Below, one piece after another: positions 45,101 to 56,557 of a stretch of DNA of 64,000 nt (its first letter is position 1; each line of letters opens with the position of its first letter). Location: the NCBI GenBank assembly GCA_017979445.1, contig CM030715.1:34531756-34595755 (forward strand), written 5' to 3'. The notes below the pieces were generated by a model. The model saw only the letters and a list, made by a program, of their open reading frames with translations, searched no databases and was not told where the DNA came from. Made by a program: the position numbers and the translations under genes. The stretch comes from Akebia trifoliata. Its lineage: Eukaryota; Streptophyta; Magnoliopsida; Ranunculales; Lardizabalaceae.

Positions 45101-47552
45101 CTACTACACTTATTTGATGACGTTTTCCAGAGAATGTTAACTTCATTCAAGAACTGCCCAAGCCCTTTAACCTATTTCTTATGGACTTAAATTAATTCCA
45201 TCTCTAACTCGTTGTTTGTGGAACTTCTTCTCCTGATGTTGGTACTAATGTGAAAGACTACTAATTCTTACACTACCATCTCTTGCCTCTAACAGTGTTC
45301 AAATGGGCTGTATTTCCTAGGTCTATCAGATCATTTAACTGGCCACAGCATTTTCTTCTCTTCTGCTTCACCAAGTATAACTATTTCACTATTTGTCCCC
45401 TTGAGCTTAAAATAATAACTCTCCATCACCTACAAGGAGCACCACTACTTAACACCACCGATTTGAAACTCGAGGGCAAAAAAAACACATGTTTCCAAAA
45501 CAAAAAAAACTCAACAATTCACACTCCATTTTGTTAACTCTAAACAAACAACATATGATCATAGCTAGTTTTAGAGATACACACTAAGTTGCAAAGTGAC
45601 CGCTGATAGTGTTGAATGTCGTAAGAGGATTTGATCAGCCAACCAAATTTTGGGATAAGGATATGCAGACAATGATGATTATGAATTGGCCTAGATCTAA
45701 ACGACACATGACATCGTTTTCCAATATCAAACAAGTGAAACAAGGGTCCTCCATGTGGGCACCTCACTGAACCCACAACGATTCACAATAATGAGTTCGA
45801 CTTTTCTGTGAGAGAAAGATAAAATCGAACGTTCCCCACCAGATACCCAACTATCTCAAAAACTCGGAAAACGCAACTGCTATAACACCGGAATTGCTGC
45901 TCTGCCACTCATTTACAATACTTTCTTCACCATATAAACCATCTCATTGCCTGCTTGATTGAATCTAACATAAATTCTTGGATTGAACCCATTGAAATTT
46001 GGAAGATTTCTCAAAGATGTTATTAGGATATCAATCCCCCACCAACAAACTAACAACAGGAATCAAAGAGCATCCTCATTTAAGCAAGTTTGTAATAAGT
46101 TACCAATCCATATTAGCATGCAAGACATATATAATCAGAGTAAATAGAAATTCAAGAAGGGTCACAACCTTTCACTCTTTGCTCATACGCAGCTTTATCA
46201 CGCATCATCAAAGCTGCAGCCTCTCCATTCAATGGGTCTGATGGATTGGGATACAAAAGAAGTTGTGGAAGAAACACTTCAAACACATTTACAAGATCTG
46301 AAACATATGGATGCAAACATTAGAAAACAACTGCATTGACCATAATATTGAAAATAAGCAACAAGTCCAAGTAAGCATATTTGCAACTCTATAAAAGCTA
46401 AAACAAACTCTATGAAAATAATCTAATGAGCTAGTTTACCAAACATGGGGCTCCAGGTCTGATTGATAACATCCAAACAAACTGAACCAGACCTGAAATT
46501 TAAAACACACCAAGATTATTAAACTTACCAATTCATCCATAAAATGATGAGTTTGTAAACTACCACACTTACAAAGGAAACTTCATTCACACAAACGAAA
46601 ACTAGTGTTATTTTAACAGCTCATAACTCACATTTCATCGACATTCGGGTGGTAGATCTTGTTAACAAAGCCAATTGATGGAGATTTGTAAGGATAAGCA
46701 TCTGGTAACTCTACCCTTATCCTCCACACTCCTCCATGATAAGGACCTGCCATAACCCATTAAAAGCAACCCTTTGTTTGAAATTAATTCATTGAAGAAA
46801 ATAAGTTAACAACAAAGCTGCAGCTGATATCACCACATCGAAATACAGATAACAAAGAGTAAATTGTATCGAAATAATTAGACTACAAAAGGAGTTCCTG
46901 ATTTACAATAAAATGCTAGAAAAGCAGTAAATTCTAAGCACAATTAAACTCAAATAGAAGTATACAGATTTGCCCATTAGATTAAAAAAAAAGGTAAAAA
47001 TACTAATAATCAATTAATAGTCAAAATGATGCAATCAAATAACTAAAATTTCAATTTCCACTTGAATAAAAACTACAATTTCACATGCAAAAGACTACAA
47101 TAGAAGAACCAAAAAAAAAAAAAAAAGGTGAGGAATTAGTCCAAAATATCAAATACCCACAGAGCTTAGAGCATCCACTGATGGTCAATATGATTGAATC
47201 AGAGATAAATAATTCTTCTTGAAAAATTTTCAATTATCTTAAAATTCTCTTTTTTTTTTCTACTTCGAAGAAACAACAAAAAACAAGGGAAAAAAAATTA
47301 GAAAATAGAGGAAAAGGAGATATGGGTATATGATTTACTGTCACTGGGTCCATGAAAATCCACATAAAACTCTTGCATGCCATCGTTGATCATCTCCACT
47401 TTGTAGTCGCTCATCATCCTATTTGAACAAAAAAAAAATCTCAAACTTACCAAAAATAAATATAGAGAGATAATAATACAATTAAAAATAACATTTGAAG
47501 AATGTTACAGTTTCATCAAGTCCATCTCCCTGCGTTTGCTTGGAGAAGACAT
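42132..47552 (-). CDS. UBC4/5: Ubiquitin-conjugating enzyme E2, UBC4/5 class (UBE2H-like)
   Basis: Carries ubiquitin as a thioester and passes it to targets with an E3. Six exons on the - strand: 47509-47552, 47339-47418, 46632-46746, 46440-46492, 46169-46297, 42132-42265. They total 555 bases, 184 aa, and every junction is GT-AG and in phase. The start is [15 protein letters not shown]. The UBC fold shows [20 protein letters not shown], then [11 protein letters not shown], then catalytic Cys85 in [15 protein letters not shown], then [20 protein letters not shown]. The acidic tail [20 protein letters not shown] is typical of this subgroup. Which of the close paralogues (UBC4, 5 or 6) is nearest cannot be decided here. 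The last intron is 3903 bases, far longer than the others. A CT-repeat (GA on +) near 47594-47609 lies just upstream and may be in the leader. Confidence 0.96.
42266..46168 (-). other. UBC intron 5, 3.9 kb, with degenerate repeats
   Basis: Bounded by AAG|GTTGTG and GGTCCAG|AATATT on the - strand. It contains a LINE relic in the opposite orientation (42600-43190). The region 43700-43830 has further GAGACCCTCC/GAAACATT-type repeats also found near 41830-41900. The rest is AT-rich and noncoding. Confidence 0.75.
42600..43190 (+). mobile_element. LINE 3' relic (zf-RVT region)
   Basis: The frame at 42618-42839 reads [20 protein letters not shown] then [20 protein letters not shown], like the cysteine/histidine zf-RVT domain following plant LINE reverse transcriptases (usual pattern ClCgk..ES..HlfiHC..a..iW). 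In another frame downstream, [20 protein letters not shown] matches the next conserved block. Frameshifts and lost cysteines show it is dead. Borders are approximate. Confidence 0.7.
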
Positions 47553-48240
47553 GATTATTTATGTTTATTATTATCTTTGGTGGTATGGTTGCAGAGAGAG
47601 AGAGAGAGTTGAAATGGAGGGAGGAGAGAAGAAGAAATGTTACTAACAAATACTCAAGACATATAGGAGTCAAATGAGGACATATAGACAACAACTCATT
47701 TCATTTTCATTTAATTTCATTTCATTTAGTTAGGACACATTAAACAAGCTGAAAGATACCCTCAACCTAACAAGATTCCTCATTAGAGAACATCCTCCCT
47801 AGATATACACCCTTCAATGTTCCTCGTGATTTGCACCAAAAAATTAATCTTAAGGACGATCTAACGGTCCATAGCCTCTTATTATTCCCCAATTATTTTC
47901 TCTTTCTTAATCATGCTCAACAAATCAAAGGGTTAGCATCATTAATGAACCCTACCCTCCATATTCTACAAATAAATTTATAATCGAGACCATTGTAGGG
48001 GCCATGAATTGCTATCTTTATATAGGATATAAAATTAGGACCCATTGAAGGATTTATGGCAAAGTTCAAATTTTTATAGTGGATCTTTGGTCCCCTAACC
48101 TAACCAAATTCAAGTTTTTTTTAAAAAAAAGCTGTATTATTTTCACTTTTACCAAGATGGGCATTTTGATCATATAAGATAAGGATTGTTAAAGTTATAA
48201 AATACAATTTTAATCATGATAATATGTACAAAAACAAGTG
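47553..48240. other. UBC upstream region
   Basis: Would contain the UBC leader and promoter (transcribed leftward). GA/CT repeat at about 47594-47609. No reliable TATA box and no gene seen. Confidence 0.4.
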
Positions 48241-48560
48241 GATGCTTAAGTCAAAGGGCTGTATATGAGTGCATCCTTATCCAAATTTTTTATCTGGATA
48301 TGAATTCGACTTGGATCCAAATAGCTAAAATCGTATCTGAATCATTTTGCTTCCATTAAATTCATATATGAATTCAATCCGACCGAATTAATTAATTAGG
48401 ATAACTTGCAAAATAGTATATAATTCGGATCTTGATAGATATAGGATTGAATATGTATCTTACTCGGGTCAAGGAACATCAACTCATATCTGAATCATAT
48501 TTTAATTCGCACATACTTGAAGGAACCAAACCCACTAAATTTAGATTCGGATAACTAGAA
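48241..48560. repeat. Degenerate TATCCGAAT-type repeat
   Basis: Repeated motifs such as TATCTGAAT, TTCGGAT and GATATGAATTC on both strands suggest an old MITE, as in the GGGTGTCAAT/GGGTGCAAG hAT group. Ends are not recognisable. Confidence 0.3.
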
Positions 48561-48900
48561 TTTCGGATAAAATTCATCTCATTTAAAGTCCTAGTATGGT
48601 ATACATGCATGAGATCTATCTTAATATCGTTTAAGATAGATCTCATCTTATTACTAATTCTAGTAACTAGACCCACTATGGAGTCGACAATCATTTCATT
48701 TGTTCTGTTAGTTGCTAAATTGATCAAGTTTAGATTTGTGTTTAGGCCCCCAAATTAAGCAATTTTTATCTTGATGAGATTTGTGTTTGACTAGTAGTGA
48801 TCATCGTAGTAATCAAGGGAGGCCTCTATCACAATCACATGCATCTTAATATGACACAAACATCTACAATGGGCCTAGGCCCATTTTAAAATTAGGAAAA

Positions 48901-49069
48901 GGAAAATCCTGGAGGGACTTTGTTTTTCACTATGTTTCATACTGCATTCATGCAGTTACCATAGCTTTGTTTCCTCGAGATACAAGTGAAAAGGATCCAT
49001 GGTTATATGTGCACCTGCTCGCGAGCACAATGTGAAACACAGTGAAAACCGAAATCCCTCAAATCCCCC
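48901..49069. mobile_element. MITE, GGGACTTTGTTTTTCAC family
   Basis: AATCCTGGAGGGACTTTG and TTTTCACTATGTTTCATACTG pair with the inverse CAATGTGAAACACAGTGAAA and CCGAAATCCCTCAAATCCCC at the right. The left end is shared with 34255. It contains a CGAGATACAAGTGAAAAGG/ATCCATGG centre. No ORF. Confidence 0.65.
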
Positions 49070-49244
49070 ATGCATAGAGAACCGTTGAATTTTTTTAGTT
49101 GTATCTCAAGGGAAGAAATCCATGGTAATCTATGCACTCTCACATCAACACTGTTGAACGTAATAACCAATGAAGTCAGTGTAGTGCGACTCTTAAAATT
49201 ATTTGGTTTTTAAGCCATTAAAAAATAACAATAGTAGAGTGACC

Positions 49245-49380
49245 GTGGATACTGCATTGGGCGTTGAACTAATGTGGGGGTGTGTTCAGAACCATATATG
49301 CTTTTCCTATTCGGAGGAAAAGAAAATAAGAGCATATATGATTCTGAGCACACCTCCACATTTGCTCAATGTTAATTACA
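49245..49380. mobile_element. Small foldback MITE
   Basis: The left arm AATGTGGGGGTGTGTTCAGA then ACCATATATGCTTTT pairs with the right arm AAGAGCATATATGATTCTGA then GCACACCTCCACATTTG. It is nearly one hairpin of about 130 bases. Confidence 0.65.
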
Positions 49381-49679
49381 AAAAAATTTAAACCTTGTAA
49401 GAATAACTGAATAAATTATCAATTTCTGATGAGGAGGACTACCAATTGTTGGGCCTCCTACCGATGGAAGATGTGAACTAATGAGTTTCATACATTCAAG
49501 AAAATGTGGGAATGCTCTAAAGAAGGATAAATCAAGAGATATTGATTGGTGAGATGGTTAGGGCACGTGCACATTTAGGCCATATACTGTTCAAAATCTG
49601 CCTTCACTTGCTATTTACTAATTACTAACCACCATAGCAATTACATATCAAAAGAAAGAAATAATAATAATAAGACATT

Positions 49680-49905
49680 TACAACTTGGGATGGAAGTAA
49701 TATGCAAGCTAGAAGTAGGTCGTGGGATCGATACCCAATATAAGTAACAGTTCCTTGGGGCCATCCGCGAGGGTGCACCCTCACTGACCCGGTGCATGTG
49801 ATGTGCAGGAGTTGCAAATGCCTGGGGGAGGGATCCATATGCCTTGCCTTTGGACTTGGCTCTTCTGGTCCCCTAGTCGAACGTAAGTTTGTAAACCACC
49901 CCCCC
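49680..49905 (+). mobile_element. SINE-like or tRNA-related repeat
   Basis: Contains the B-box-like GTGGGATCGATACCC and a GC-rich body (GGGTGCACCCTCACTGACCC, GCCTTGCCTTTGGACTTGGC) unlike its AT-rich surroundings. The A-box is not clear and no target-site duplication is evident. Confidence 0.4.
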
Positions 49906-50190
49906 TATCATATAAATTTTATTTTTATCAAATTTGGCATAGTTCTTGATGAAAATATCTAATATGATTCATTTTGGTTTGAAGACAATCGAGCAAAATA
50001 ATCAATGTGAATCATCCATCACGTCATCTCAGAGATACTTCTTTCAATATTATAGAGATATCAACTTATCCCAAATTTGATAGTCTTGATATAAAATAAT
50101 ATTTTTTTTTAATAATTTAAGAGATCTACTAATCCACCCTATAGTTGAAAAAAATAATTATTATTTAAGTAGAAACATATATATAATAAA

Positions 50191-50573
50191 TGGGTCCCGT
50201 TCAGCACCCTAAGTTTTACCACACACTTTAGCAAACGCGTTTTGTCCTACATGGGTTAGAAGTTTCGGAATGGGCTGATTTTTGGTGAGGATGATCTCTA
50301 TGGTGAGGAGATCATCCTTACCAAAAATCAGCTAATTCCAAAACTTCTAACCCCATCAGAAATGATTTACAAAAAATGGACGGTCCACGATTTTTCAACT
50401 TGTAAACATGGGGCTAAACATTTCGGAATGGGCCGATTTTTGGGGAGGATGATCTTCTAATCATAGAGATCATCCTCACCAAAAATCAGCCCATTCCAAA
50501 ACTTCTAACCCATGTAGGACAAAAAACGTTTGTTAAAGTGTGTGGTAAAACTTAGGGTGCTGAACATTTCCCA
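50191..50573. mobile_element. Nested foldback element with 7-base TSD
   Basis: The outer arms TTCAGCACCCTAAGTTTTAC and GTAAAACTTAGGGTGCTGAA are inverse, and the ends TGGG/CCCA sit between TAATAAA repeats (50184-50190 and 50574-50580). Inside, the unit TGGGCTGATTTTTGGTGAGG with GATGATCT and its inverse forms a hairpin twice, once in each half. A central segment, TGGACGGTCCACG, is also a palindrome. No coding capacity. Related copies: 63208-63613 and 34960-35150. Confidence 0.8.
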
Positions 50574-50597
50574 TAATAAATAACTTTAAATAGATTT

Positions 50598-50697
50598 AAA
50601 CGGTATGATTCTTGGAATCCGAGATGAATCGGACGAGTCATCTCGGTATCCCAGAGGCCGAGCCGAATCAACATACGGGTTTTAAAACCATGTAACC
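50598..50697. repeat. MITE remnant ending GGGTTTTAAAACCATG
   Basis: Shares its right-end motif with the hAT-type MITE at 34442-34637 and with 107-122, and has an internal GAATCGGACGAGTCATCTCG block. Confidence 0.4.
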
Positions 50698-50787
50698 ATC
50701 TGCGCAAGATAGTTCTCTGACACTCTCTGTTTTTTCTTTGCGCCGCTCTTTAGAATTGCTTGGAACACTTCCTTGCAGTAACTAGTT

Positions 50788-50812
50788 CTCCCTCTCTCTC
50801 TCTCTCTCTCAG
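50788..50812 (+). repeat. CT microsatellite upstream of the PPR gene
   Basis: A CT run followed by AG, about 450 bases before the PPR start codon; possibly in the 5' leader or core promoter, where such tracts are common in plants. Confidence 0.8.
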
Positions 50813-51262
50813 AAGATTTTTCTTCGGAAGGTGGTTGGATATCCTACTCCCAGCGCATGCTAAACTAAAAGTCTTGGTTTTTTCCCTAGAATACGCGTTC
50901 AAGGGCAGACTTCTCAACCTGGGCAGGTTTGCAACCCTTTTCAGAAATTTTTGGTGGAAACCCTTTTCAGTAGATTTTAATGGGTACGTCAAAACCCTAA
51001 TATTAGTATCTTCTGCAAACTTGGGAGTCCTTTATTGTACTTCCAGTTACCAAAAAAATAAAAAAGTTGCAATTTTTTTTGTTTATACGGCTTTGGCTCA
51101 CCTTGTTTTCATTCGGGCAAGCATGGAATTCGTTCTGTAATTAGTTGGTGATTTATATTAATTTTGATTGATAAATTAATTGAACTGAAGTCAGATGAGT
51201 CTTTGTTTACTTTCAAGAATTTGTTCAGTTTTTGGGTTTCTATCACTAAGGAAGCCAAACCT

Positions 51263-53656
51263 ATGAGTGTGATTGAATTGAGTTTGATTCGAAATCGAAT
51301 TCTTCTTCAGCAAATATGTTCCTTTAGAATGTACTACACTTCTTCTTCTTCAACATTGTTGCTTGATGAACACCCTTTTGATTCAATCCCAACTAAGCAA
51401 GTTAGCATGGCTAAAGAAATTAAAATTCCGAGAGAGAGTTCAGGTATCCGTAGAAAGCCTAATGAAATTAAAGTTCTGAGAGAGAGTTCGAGTATCCGTA
51501 GAAAGCCTAATGAAATTAAAGTTCCGAGAAAGAGTTCAGGTATCCGTAGAAAGCCCACACTTTTTCCTTTAGTAGTCAGAGTATTTCATTCTTTGAGTTG
51601 GAAGATTGCAAGAGAGATAAGCTTTTCAGAAGCCGTCAAGAAGTATGGGTTTTCTCATTCTATCAACACATTTGGGATTCTCGCTCATATATTCTCATCG
51701 GCGAGGATGCATTGTGAAGTACATGCTGTACTTAGGGAGATTGTGTGCTACTATAAGGAAGCTAACTATGACACATTCGAATTGTTCCCCACACTACTAA
51801 ATTTGTCGAATGTGGAGAAAAGTTCTGTGGCTTTTTTCGAAGTCCTTATTAGGGTTTTTGCAAGGTCATCGATGCTTGAGAATGCAGTTGATGTGTTATT
51901 GCAAGTTAAGGGAATTGGTCTCGAGCCAAATGTTTTCACATGCAATTTCTTGCTCACATGTCTGGTTGAGGGGAACAAAGTAGATTTCATTAGAAGTTTA
52001 TTCAATGAAATGAAGAACTTTGGGCCGAGTCCTAATGTTTACACATACACCATTTTGATGAATTTTTACTGTAAAGGAAATATTGAGAAATGTAAAGAAA
52101 ATATCGATCAAGCTACTGAGATTTTAGAAGAAATGGAGAGGTGCGGGGTGAGCCCAACAGTTGTGACGTATGGTACATATGTTCATGGGTTGTGCAGAGT
52201 TGGACACCCGGAGTATGCATTGAACTTCCTCCAAGACTTAAGACAGAGAAACAGACCTCTCAATAGTAACTGCTACAATGCTGTTATTTATGGGTTTTGC
52301 CATAACGGCGAGCTGTACGAGGCTATGAGGGTTTTGGAAGAAATGAAGGGATGTGGAATATCACCTGATGTCCATAGCTACAGCATTCTGATTGATGGGT
52401 TCTGCAAGAAGGGGGATATCTTGAAAGGTCTCGGTCTATTAGAGGATATGGAGATCTCTAATATAAGACCTTCTCTAATTAGCTATAGCTCTATATTGGA
52501 TGGTCTGTGCAAGAGTGGACAAATGGAGATTGCAGTAGATATGTTCCATAAACTTGGTATCGCTGGTTATAAGCATGACAAGATTGCTTACAACATCTTA
52601 ATTGATGGGTTTTGTCAGCATGGGGATTTGGATCGTGCACATGGAATTTTGGAGGAGATGATTGGAAATTACTTGGTTCCTGATGTTTTTATTTATACAA
52701 CTCTACTCAATGGTTACTGCAAATATGAGTGTTTAGAGAAAGCTTTGGAATTTTTTAAACTCATGTTGGAGGGAGGCGTTTCACCAAACACTGTTACTTG
52801 CACTGTTATTGTTGACAAGTACTGCAAGGAAGGGTGCACGAAGGAAGCTTTTGAGTTTATGGATGAAATGCATAGCCAAGGTATTATTCCAAACTTGTAC
52901 ACCTATAATGCCATCATCAACAGGCTATGCAAGGAAAGGAAATCGGAGAAGGCCAAAGAGCTTTTCCCTTTAATGCTGAAGAGAGGTCTTGTTCCCGATG
53001 TTGTTATATATAGTACCCTTATTGATGGTTTTGCCAAACAGTCAAATTTAAGGGAGGCTTTCAAGTTGTACACAATGATGTCAAAATACGGGATTTCACC
53101 CAATGCCATCACATACACAAACCTGATCAATGGACTTTGCAATATTGACAGAATATATGAAGCGTGGAATTTGTTTAAAGAAATTATTATGAAGGGTTTG
53201 GTGCCTGATAAAATATCTTACACATCAATTATTGCTGGGTTTTGTAAAATTGGCGATATGAAGAAGGCTTGGGAACTGTTTAATGAAATGGTGCAAATGG
53301 GCCTTTCACCCGATGTTGTTACTTATACCTGTCTAGTTGATGGGTATTGCAAATTGAATCGGATGGACAGTGCTCTCTTGTTGATAGATGAAATGGTAAG
53401 AAGGAAAGCTACTCCTAATGTGGTGACTTATACTTCTCTTATCATTGGATACCGTAGACGTGGTGATCTGGATAAAGCTCGTGAGTTGTACAGAGAGATG
53501 CGTGAGAAGGGTATGTTGGCAGATGATGTTACATATATAGCACTAGGGTTGGTTACACGGCAGGATGAAAATGGTGAGGCAGCCAAGGAAATGATGGGGT
53601 GTAAGCCATGCAATATTGATCCAGACACCTCAGGCCAATCTTCTCTTGGTAAATAA
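51263..53656 (+). CDS. P-class pentatricopeptide repeat protein
   Basis: 797 aa, no introns in the coding part, typical of PPR genes, which bind organelle RNA through tandem 35-residue helical hairpins. The first in-frame ATG is at 51263. The N-terminus (MSVIELSLIRNRILLQQICS) is basic and hydroxylated, consistent with mitochondrial or plastid import but not decisive. Residues 51-98 are three tandem 16-residue units. Some 16 PPR motifs run from about residue 190 to 775, for example SPDVHSYSILIDGFCKKGDI and SPDVVTYTCLVDGYCKLNRM. All look P-class; there is no E, DYW or SMR domain at the end (PDTSGQSSLGK). The target RNA cannot be named without decoding the repeat specificity residues. 3' UTR introns are plausible (GTAAGT at 53682). 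Confidence 0.95.
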   Translation: MSVIELSLIRNRILLQQICSFRMYYTSSSSTLLLDEHPFDSIPTKQVSMAKEIKIPRESSGIRRKPNEIKVLRESSSIRRKPNEIKVPRKSSGIRRKPTLFPLVVRVFHSLSWKIAREISFSEAVKKYGFSHSINTFGILAHIFSSARMHCEVHAVLREIVCYYKEANYDTFELFPTLLNLSNVEKSSVAFFEVLIRVFARSSMLENAVDVLLQVKGIGLEPNVFTCNFLLTCLVEGNKVDFIRSLFNEMKNFGPSPNVYTYTILMNFYCKGNIEKCKENIDQATEILEEMERCGVSPTVVTYGTYVHGLCRVGHPEYALNFLQDLRQRNRPLNSNCYNAVIYGFCHNGELYEAMRVLEEMKGCGISPDVHSYSILIDGFCKKGDILKGLGLLEDMEISNIRPSLISYSSILDGLCKSGQMEIAVDMFHKLGIAGYKHDKIAYNILIDGFCQHGDLDRAHGILEEMIGNYLVPDVFIYTTLLNGYCKYECLEKALEFFKLMLEGGVSPNTVTCTVIVDKYCKEGCTKEAFEFMDEMHSQGIIPNLYTYNAIINRLCKERKSEKAKELFPLMLKRGLVPDVVIYSTLIDGFAKQSNLREAFKLYTMMSKYGISPNAITYTNLINGLCNIDRIYEAWNLFKEIIMKGLVPDKISYTSIIAGFCKIGDMKKAWELFNEMVQMGLSPDVVTYTCLVDGYCKLNRMDSALLLIDEMVRRKATPNVVTYTSLIIGYRRRGDLDKARELYREMREKGMLADDVTYIALGLVTRQDENGEAAKEMMGCKPCNIDPDTSGQSSLGK
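51413..51556 (+). repeat. 3 x 48-base in-frame tandem repeat in the PPR gene
   Basis: Units start at 51413, 51461 and 51509; each encodes 16 residues close to NEIKVPRESSGIRRKP. The units differ at only a few bases. They lie between the presumed targeting peptide and the PPR array. Confidence 0.95.
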
Positions 53657-55631
53657 TAAGGCATCCATATATGGTAAGTTTGAATTTTTTTACTAGTTTT
53701 ATATTCTTGAATTTCTTGCAACCTGAAATATCTTTCTTCTTTTTCTTTTTTGTTAAATACAGGCCAGAAAGTTCATAGTTATGGATAATGGTGCATCGTG
53801 AAGCCAGGTTTGAACTTGGGTATGTGGCATCAACACCCAAAGGCTTTACTAGCAAAGCTAACATCTTCAAGCCATCTCATTCAGAAAATCTATGACGGAG
53901 AAAGAATTGTCATTTGTTGATTCCACCATCATAAATATTTACAGGTTTATACTACTTTCTCTCAAGTTTTGTAATTGTATTGATTTATAGAAATAGTAAA
54001 ATGGGCAACCTTCCCGTGTCTTCTTGAGACTGTATCCATTGTTTGTGTTTCTACTTTATATGTGTTGTATCTTGTTGTCCAACCAAAGTTGAATTGCTGG
54101 TTAAATCCTCAATAATTTCTTCTTCCACGTCTCAAAGTGTCGAATGGTTTAGTTAACGGAACACATTATACACATTCTTATTATTTGCACCCCTCCTTCC
54201 ATAATCCTATCAGAGTTAGTTGTTTCAATGATATATTTGGACTGACTTTGTATTTTTGGTTTTTAGCATATGCAGGTCCATTGACTCCTATGGTATGGAA
54301 ACGGTGATCATATGCATTTGCAATTTATGATGGTTCCATACACCCATCAATGAATATCTGAAACGGTACTGTAGAACATCTTCTCAACTTTTGCTTCTTT
54401 GCTTCCCCAACTAAACTTTTTGTCTTTTATGCCTCTTTTGGCAGAGCCTATGATTTAGGAGAGCCATGGTGATCTTCCCGTGCGTGTGGCCTTCTGCATT
54501 GTTTCCTTGGTGGGTATTTGGAGATCCCATTTGCCATCTGGAGGAGTCTTTCAAAGAAGAAAAATGTCAGAACTTTCTATAGTAAGAGAGTTTTATGCAC
54601 TGAGGATCAAAGAAGGGATGGAAGGTCTAGTTTAATCATGAGCCTTGTTCTGCTTAGAGCTGACTGAGTGCTTTGGGACAACATTCATAGAAGTTAGAAA
54701 TTTTGGCTTTGTTCCATGGAAGATATACAAACAAGACTCGGAAGTCATCAAGCTGAATTCTGATGGGAACTCCCGTTGGGTTTCCACTCTCCTTCAGCTT
54801 GACCATCAAGGGATGTGTGGTCCTCTCTTGCTTCTTATGGTGGAGAGTCATAACTTTATTTCTGGGAATTGCCAAGGTCAAGGTGTTTCTTGGAGATCTG
54901 CCGATCTGATAGAAATGTTTGTGGATCGTATTGCCATGTTCTTTGAAGAGGATGACACAGCAGATAAGCTTGATCAAGTTTTAATCGGCAACAATTGTAT
55001 TCAATCATTCATGACCAAGGCTAATGAGAAGTGTTTTATCACCATGAAAGGGAAAATCAACCATTCTGTAATATCTGTTAAAGTATACTAATAGTAGTTA
55101 GAATGCAATAAATCTTAAAGAATTGCTATTTGCAACCTACAATTTAATGCCAGAAATGTTGGAACGGGTTTTATGGCTCTTATTTATTTGTGGGAGGCTC
55201 TAAAGAAGTATACCATTTACAAATTGGTAACTATGAGGTTGGAGGTCGAGGTAAATGTTGGCCATAGAATCATAGTTGGATGGAGTTATGCTTCTGAAGC
55301 ATATAGACATTTAAATTAGGGTATGTGGGTACATATTCTTCTCCATTATTTACAGAATCCCTTTTCCTCACCATCCCCACTCCCAAGTTGCTGTGCACTA
55401 TCGCACTCATTCAACTGTCTAATTTTATTTCTTCTCTAATTTTGGCTAAATTTCTCTTTTACTTTTTTCTGACTTTTTCTTTGTAAAATCATCCCGTTCT
55501 TTTCGAAAGAAAACACTATAGGTGGAAGGGTTTTGGGTGCATAATGAAAATCAGTCTATTACAATTCCCTGCAGAGAATGGCAATATACCTCCAAGCGAG
55601 TTGAATCTATATGGCATTGCTTGAACTTATT
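53657..55631. other. PPR 3' flank and intergenic
   Basis: Contains the PPR 3' UTR. An open frame at 54645-55091 (148 codons, without a credible ATG start) reads FFEEDDTADKLDQVLIGNNC among other segments, but I recognise no domain. It may be part of a decayed gene or 3' transcribed region. Confidence 0.4.
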
Positions 55632-56557
55632 ATTATTTTTTTTTAAAGTATAATTTTAATTGAAGAAGGAAGAATTACAAGAAACAAAAAGATAAGGCCG
55701 AGATAGCCGCTCAAGGAAGAAAGCACAATGAACTAAATAAAAGCAATACATTATGTGCTACAAAAAGAATTCCATCAGAAAAACAAATCATCAAAAGTAG
55801 TCCATGAGAACTACTTGTTCAATTTCGATCAAAAGTACAAGTAGCCCAAAATCTCCAAGAAAACACTATGAGAGCTTCTCACTTTATTTTTGAACATCTT
55901 GTTATTTCTTTCGTTCTATAACCCCCAATCAATAGTCAAAAGAAGAATAGCCCAAAGGTTTTTTTTTTTTTTTCCTGAAGGAAAAGAAGTTCTTATCCCA
56001 TCCTTCTAACAACAAAAAGAAATTCGGAGGAACGACCCATTTAATCCGAAAAAGTCCAAGAAAGAGAGACAAATGTCATGAGAAAAATAACAATGAATTA
56101 AGATATGAGCAACAGATTCCCCATCCCTCGAGTATAAAGGACAAAAATTAGGAATTATCCAACCCTGGGCAATTAAGTTGTCAATCGTTTAGGGATAAGC
56201 GAATCACCAAAAGGGATAAACGACTCATGAAAAGATTGGACAGAGAATCGTAGATCCTGCACCTCCGTCCACTCCCACCTATCGTAGTCGTTATCTTAGA
56301 GATAAAAAGAATTCAAGAGATCAAGGAAAGATGTCACCTCCGTTATCTACCAATCGTTAAAGTTTCTCCTGAACCCCAAATCTCAAGTAATATTGGACCC
56401 GTTGCGAACCAAACAATACTGAATTGAGCAATTCTTCTTTAGAGAATAAACGTACAAGGAAGAAAATTGTGTTGATAGAGACGATGTGCCACACTACACC
56501 CATATGTGCCTTACGCCTCACCGCTATACCAACCTACCTCTTCTCCCTATACTTAGT
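55632..56557 (-). mobile_element. 5'-truncated LINE with 11-base TSD
   Basis: On the - strand, broken frames encode the post-RT part of a plant LINE ORF2: RRNFNDW, TSFLDLLNSF, DRWEWTEV, then the zf-RVT block FCPLYSRDGESVAHILIHCY and SFLDFFGL. The element ends in a poly(A) tail (T-run at about 55636-55645 on +). It is flanked by TTGAACTTATT at 55621-55631 and 56558-56568, read as a target-site duplication. Stops and frameshifts show it is inactive. Confidence 0.85.

Noticed and set aside
42132..47552. E2/E3 functional cluster with the RING gene at 57-61 kb
   Set aside because: The genes are about 10 kb apart with a PPR gene between them; no shared promoter or other evidence of a joint role.
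51413..51556. CRISPR-like direct repeats
   Set aside because: The units are contiguous with no spacers, in frame inside a plant protein-coding gene.
54645..55091. Independent gene of 148 codons
   Set aside because: No ATG at the start of the frame, no recognisable domain, no splice context; noted only as an open frame.
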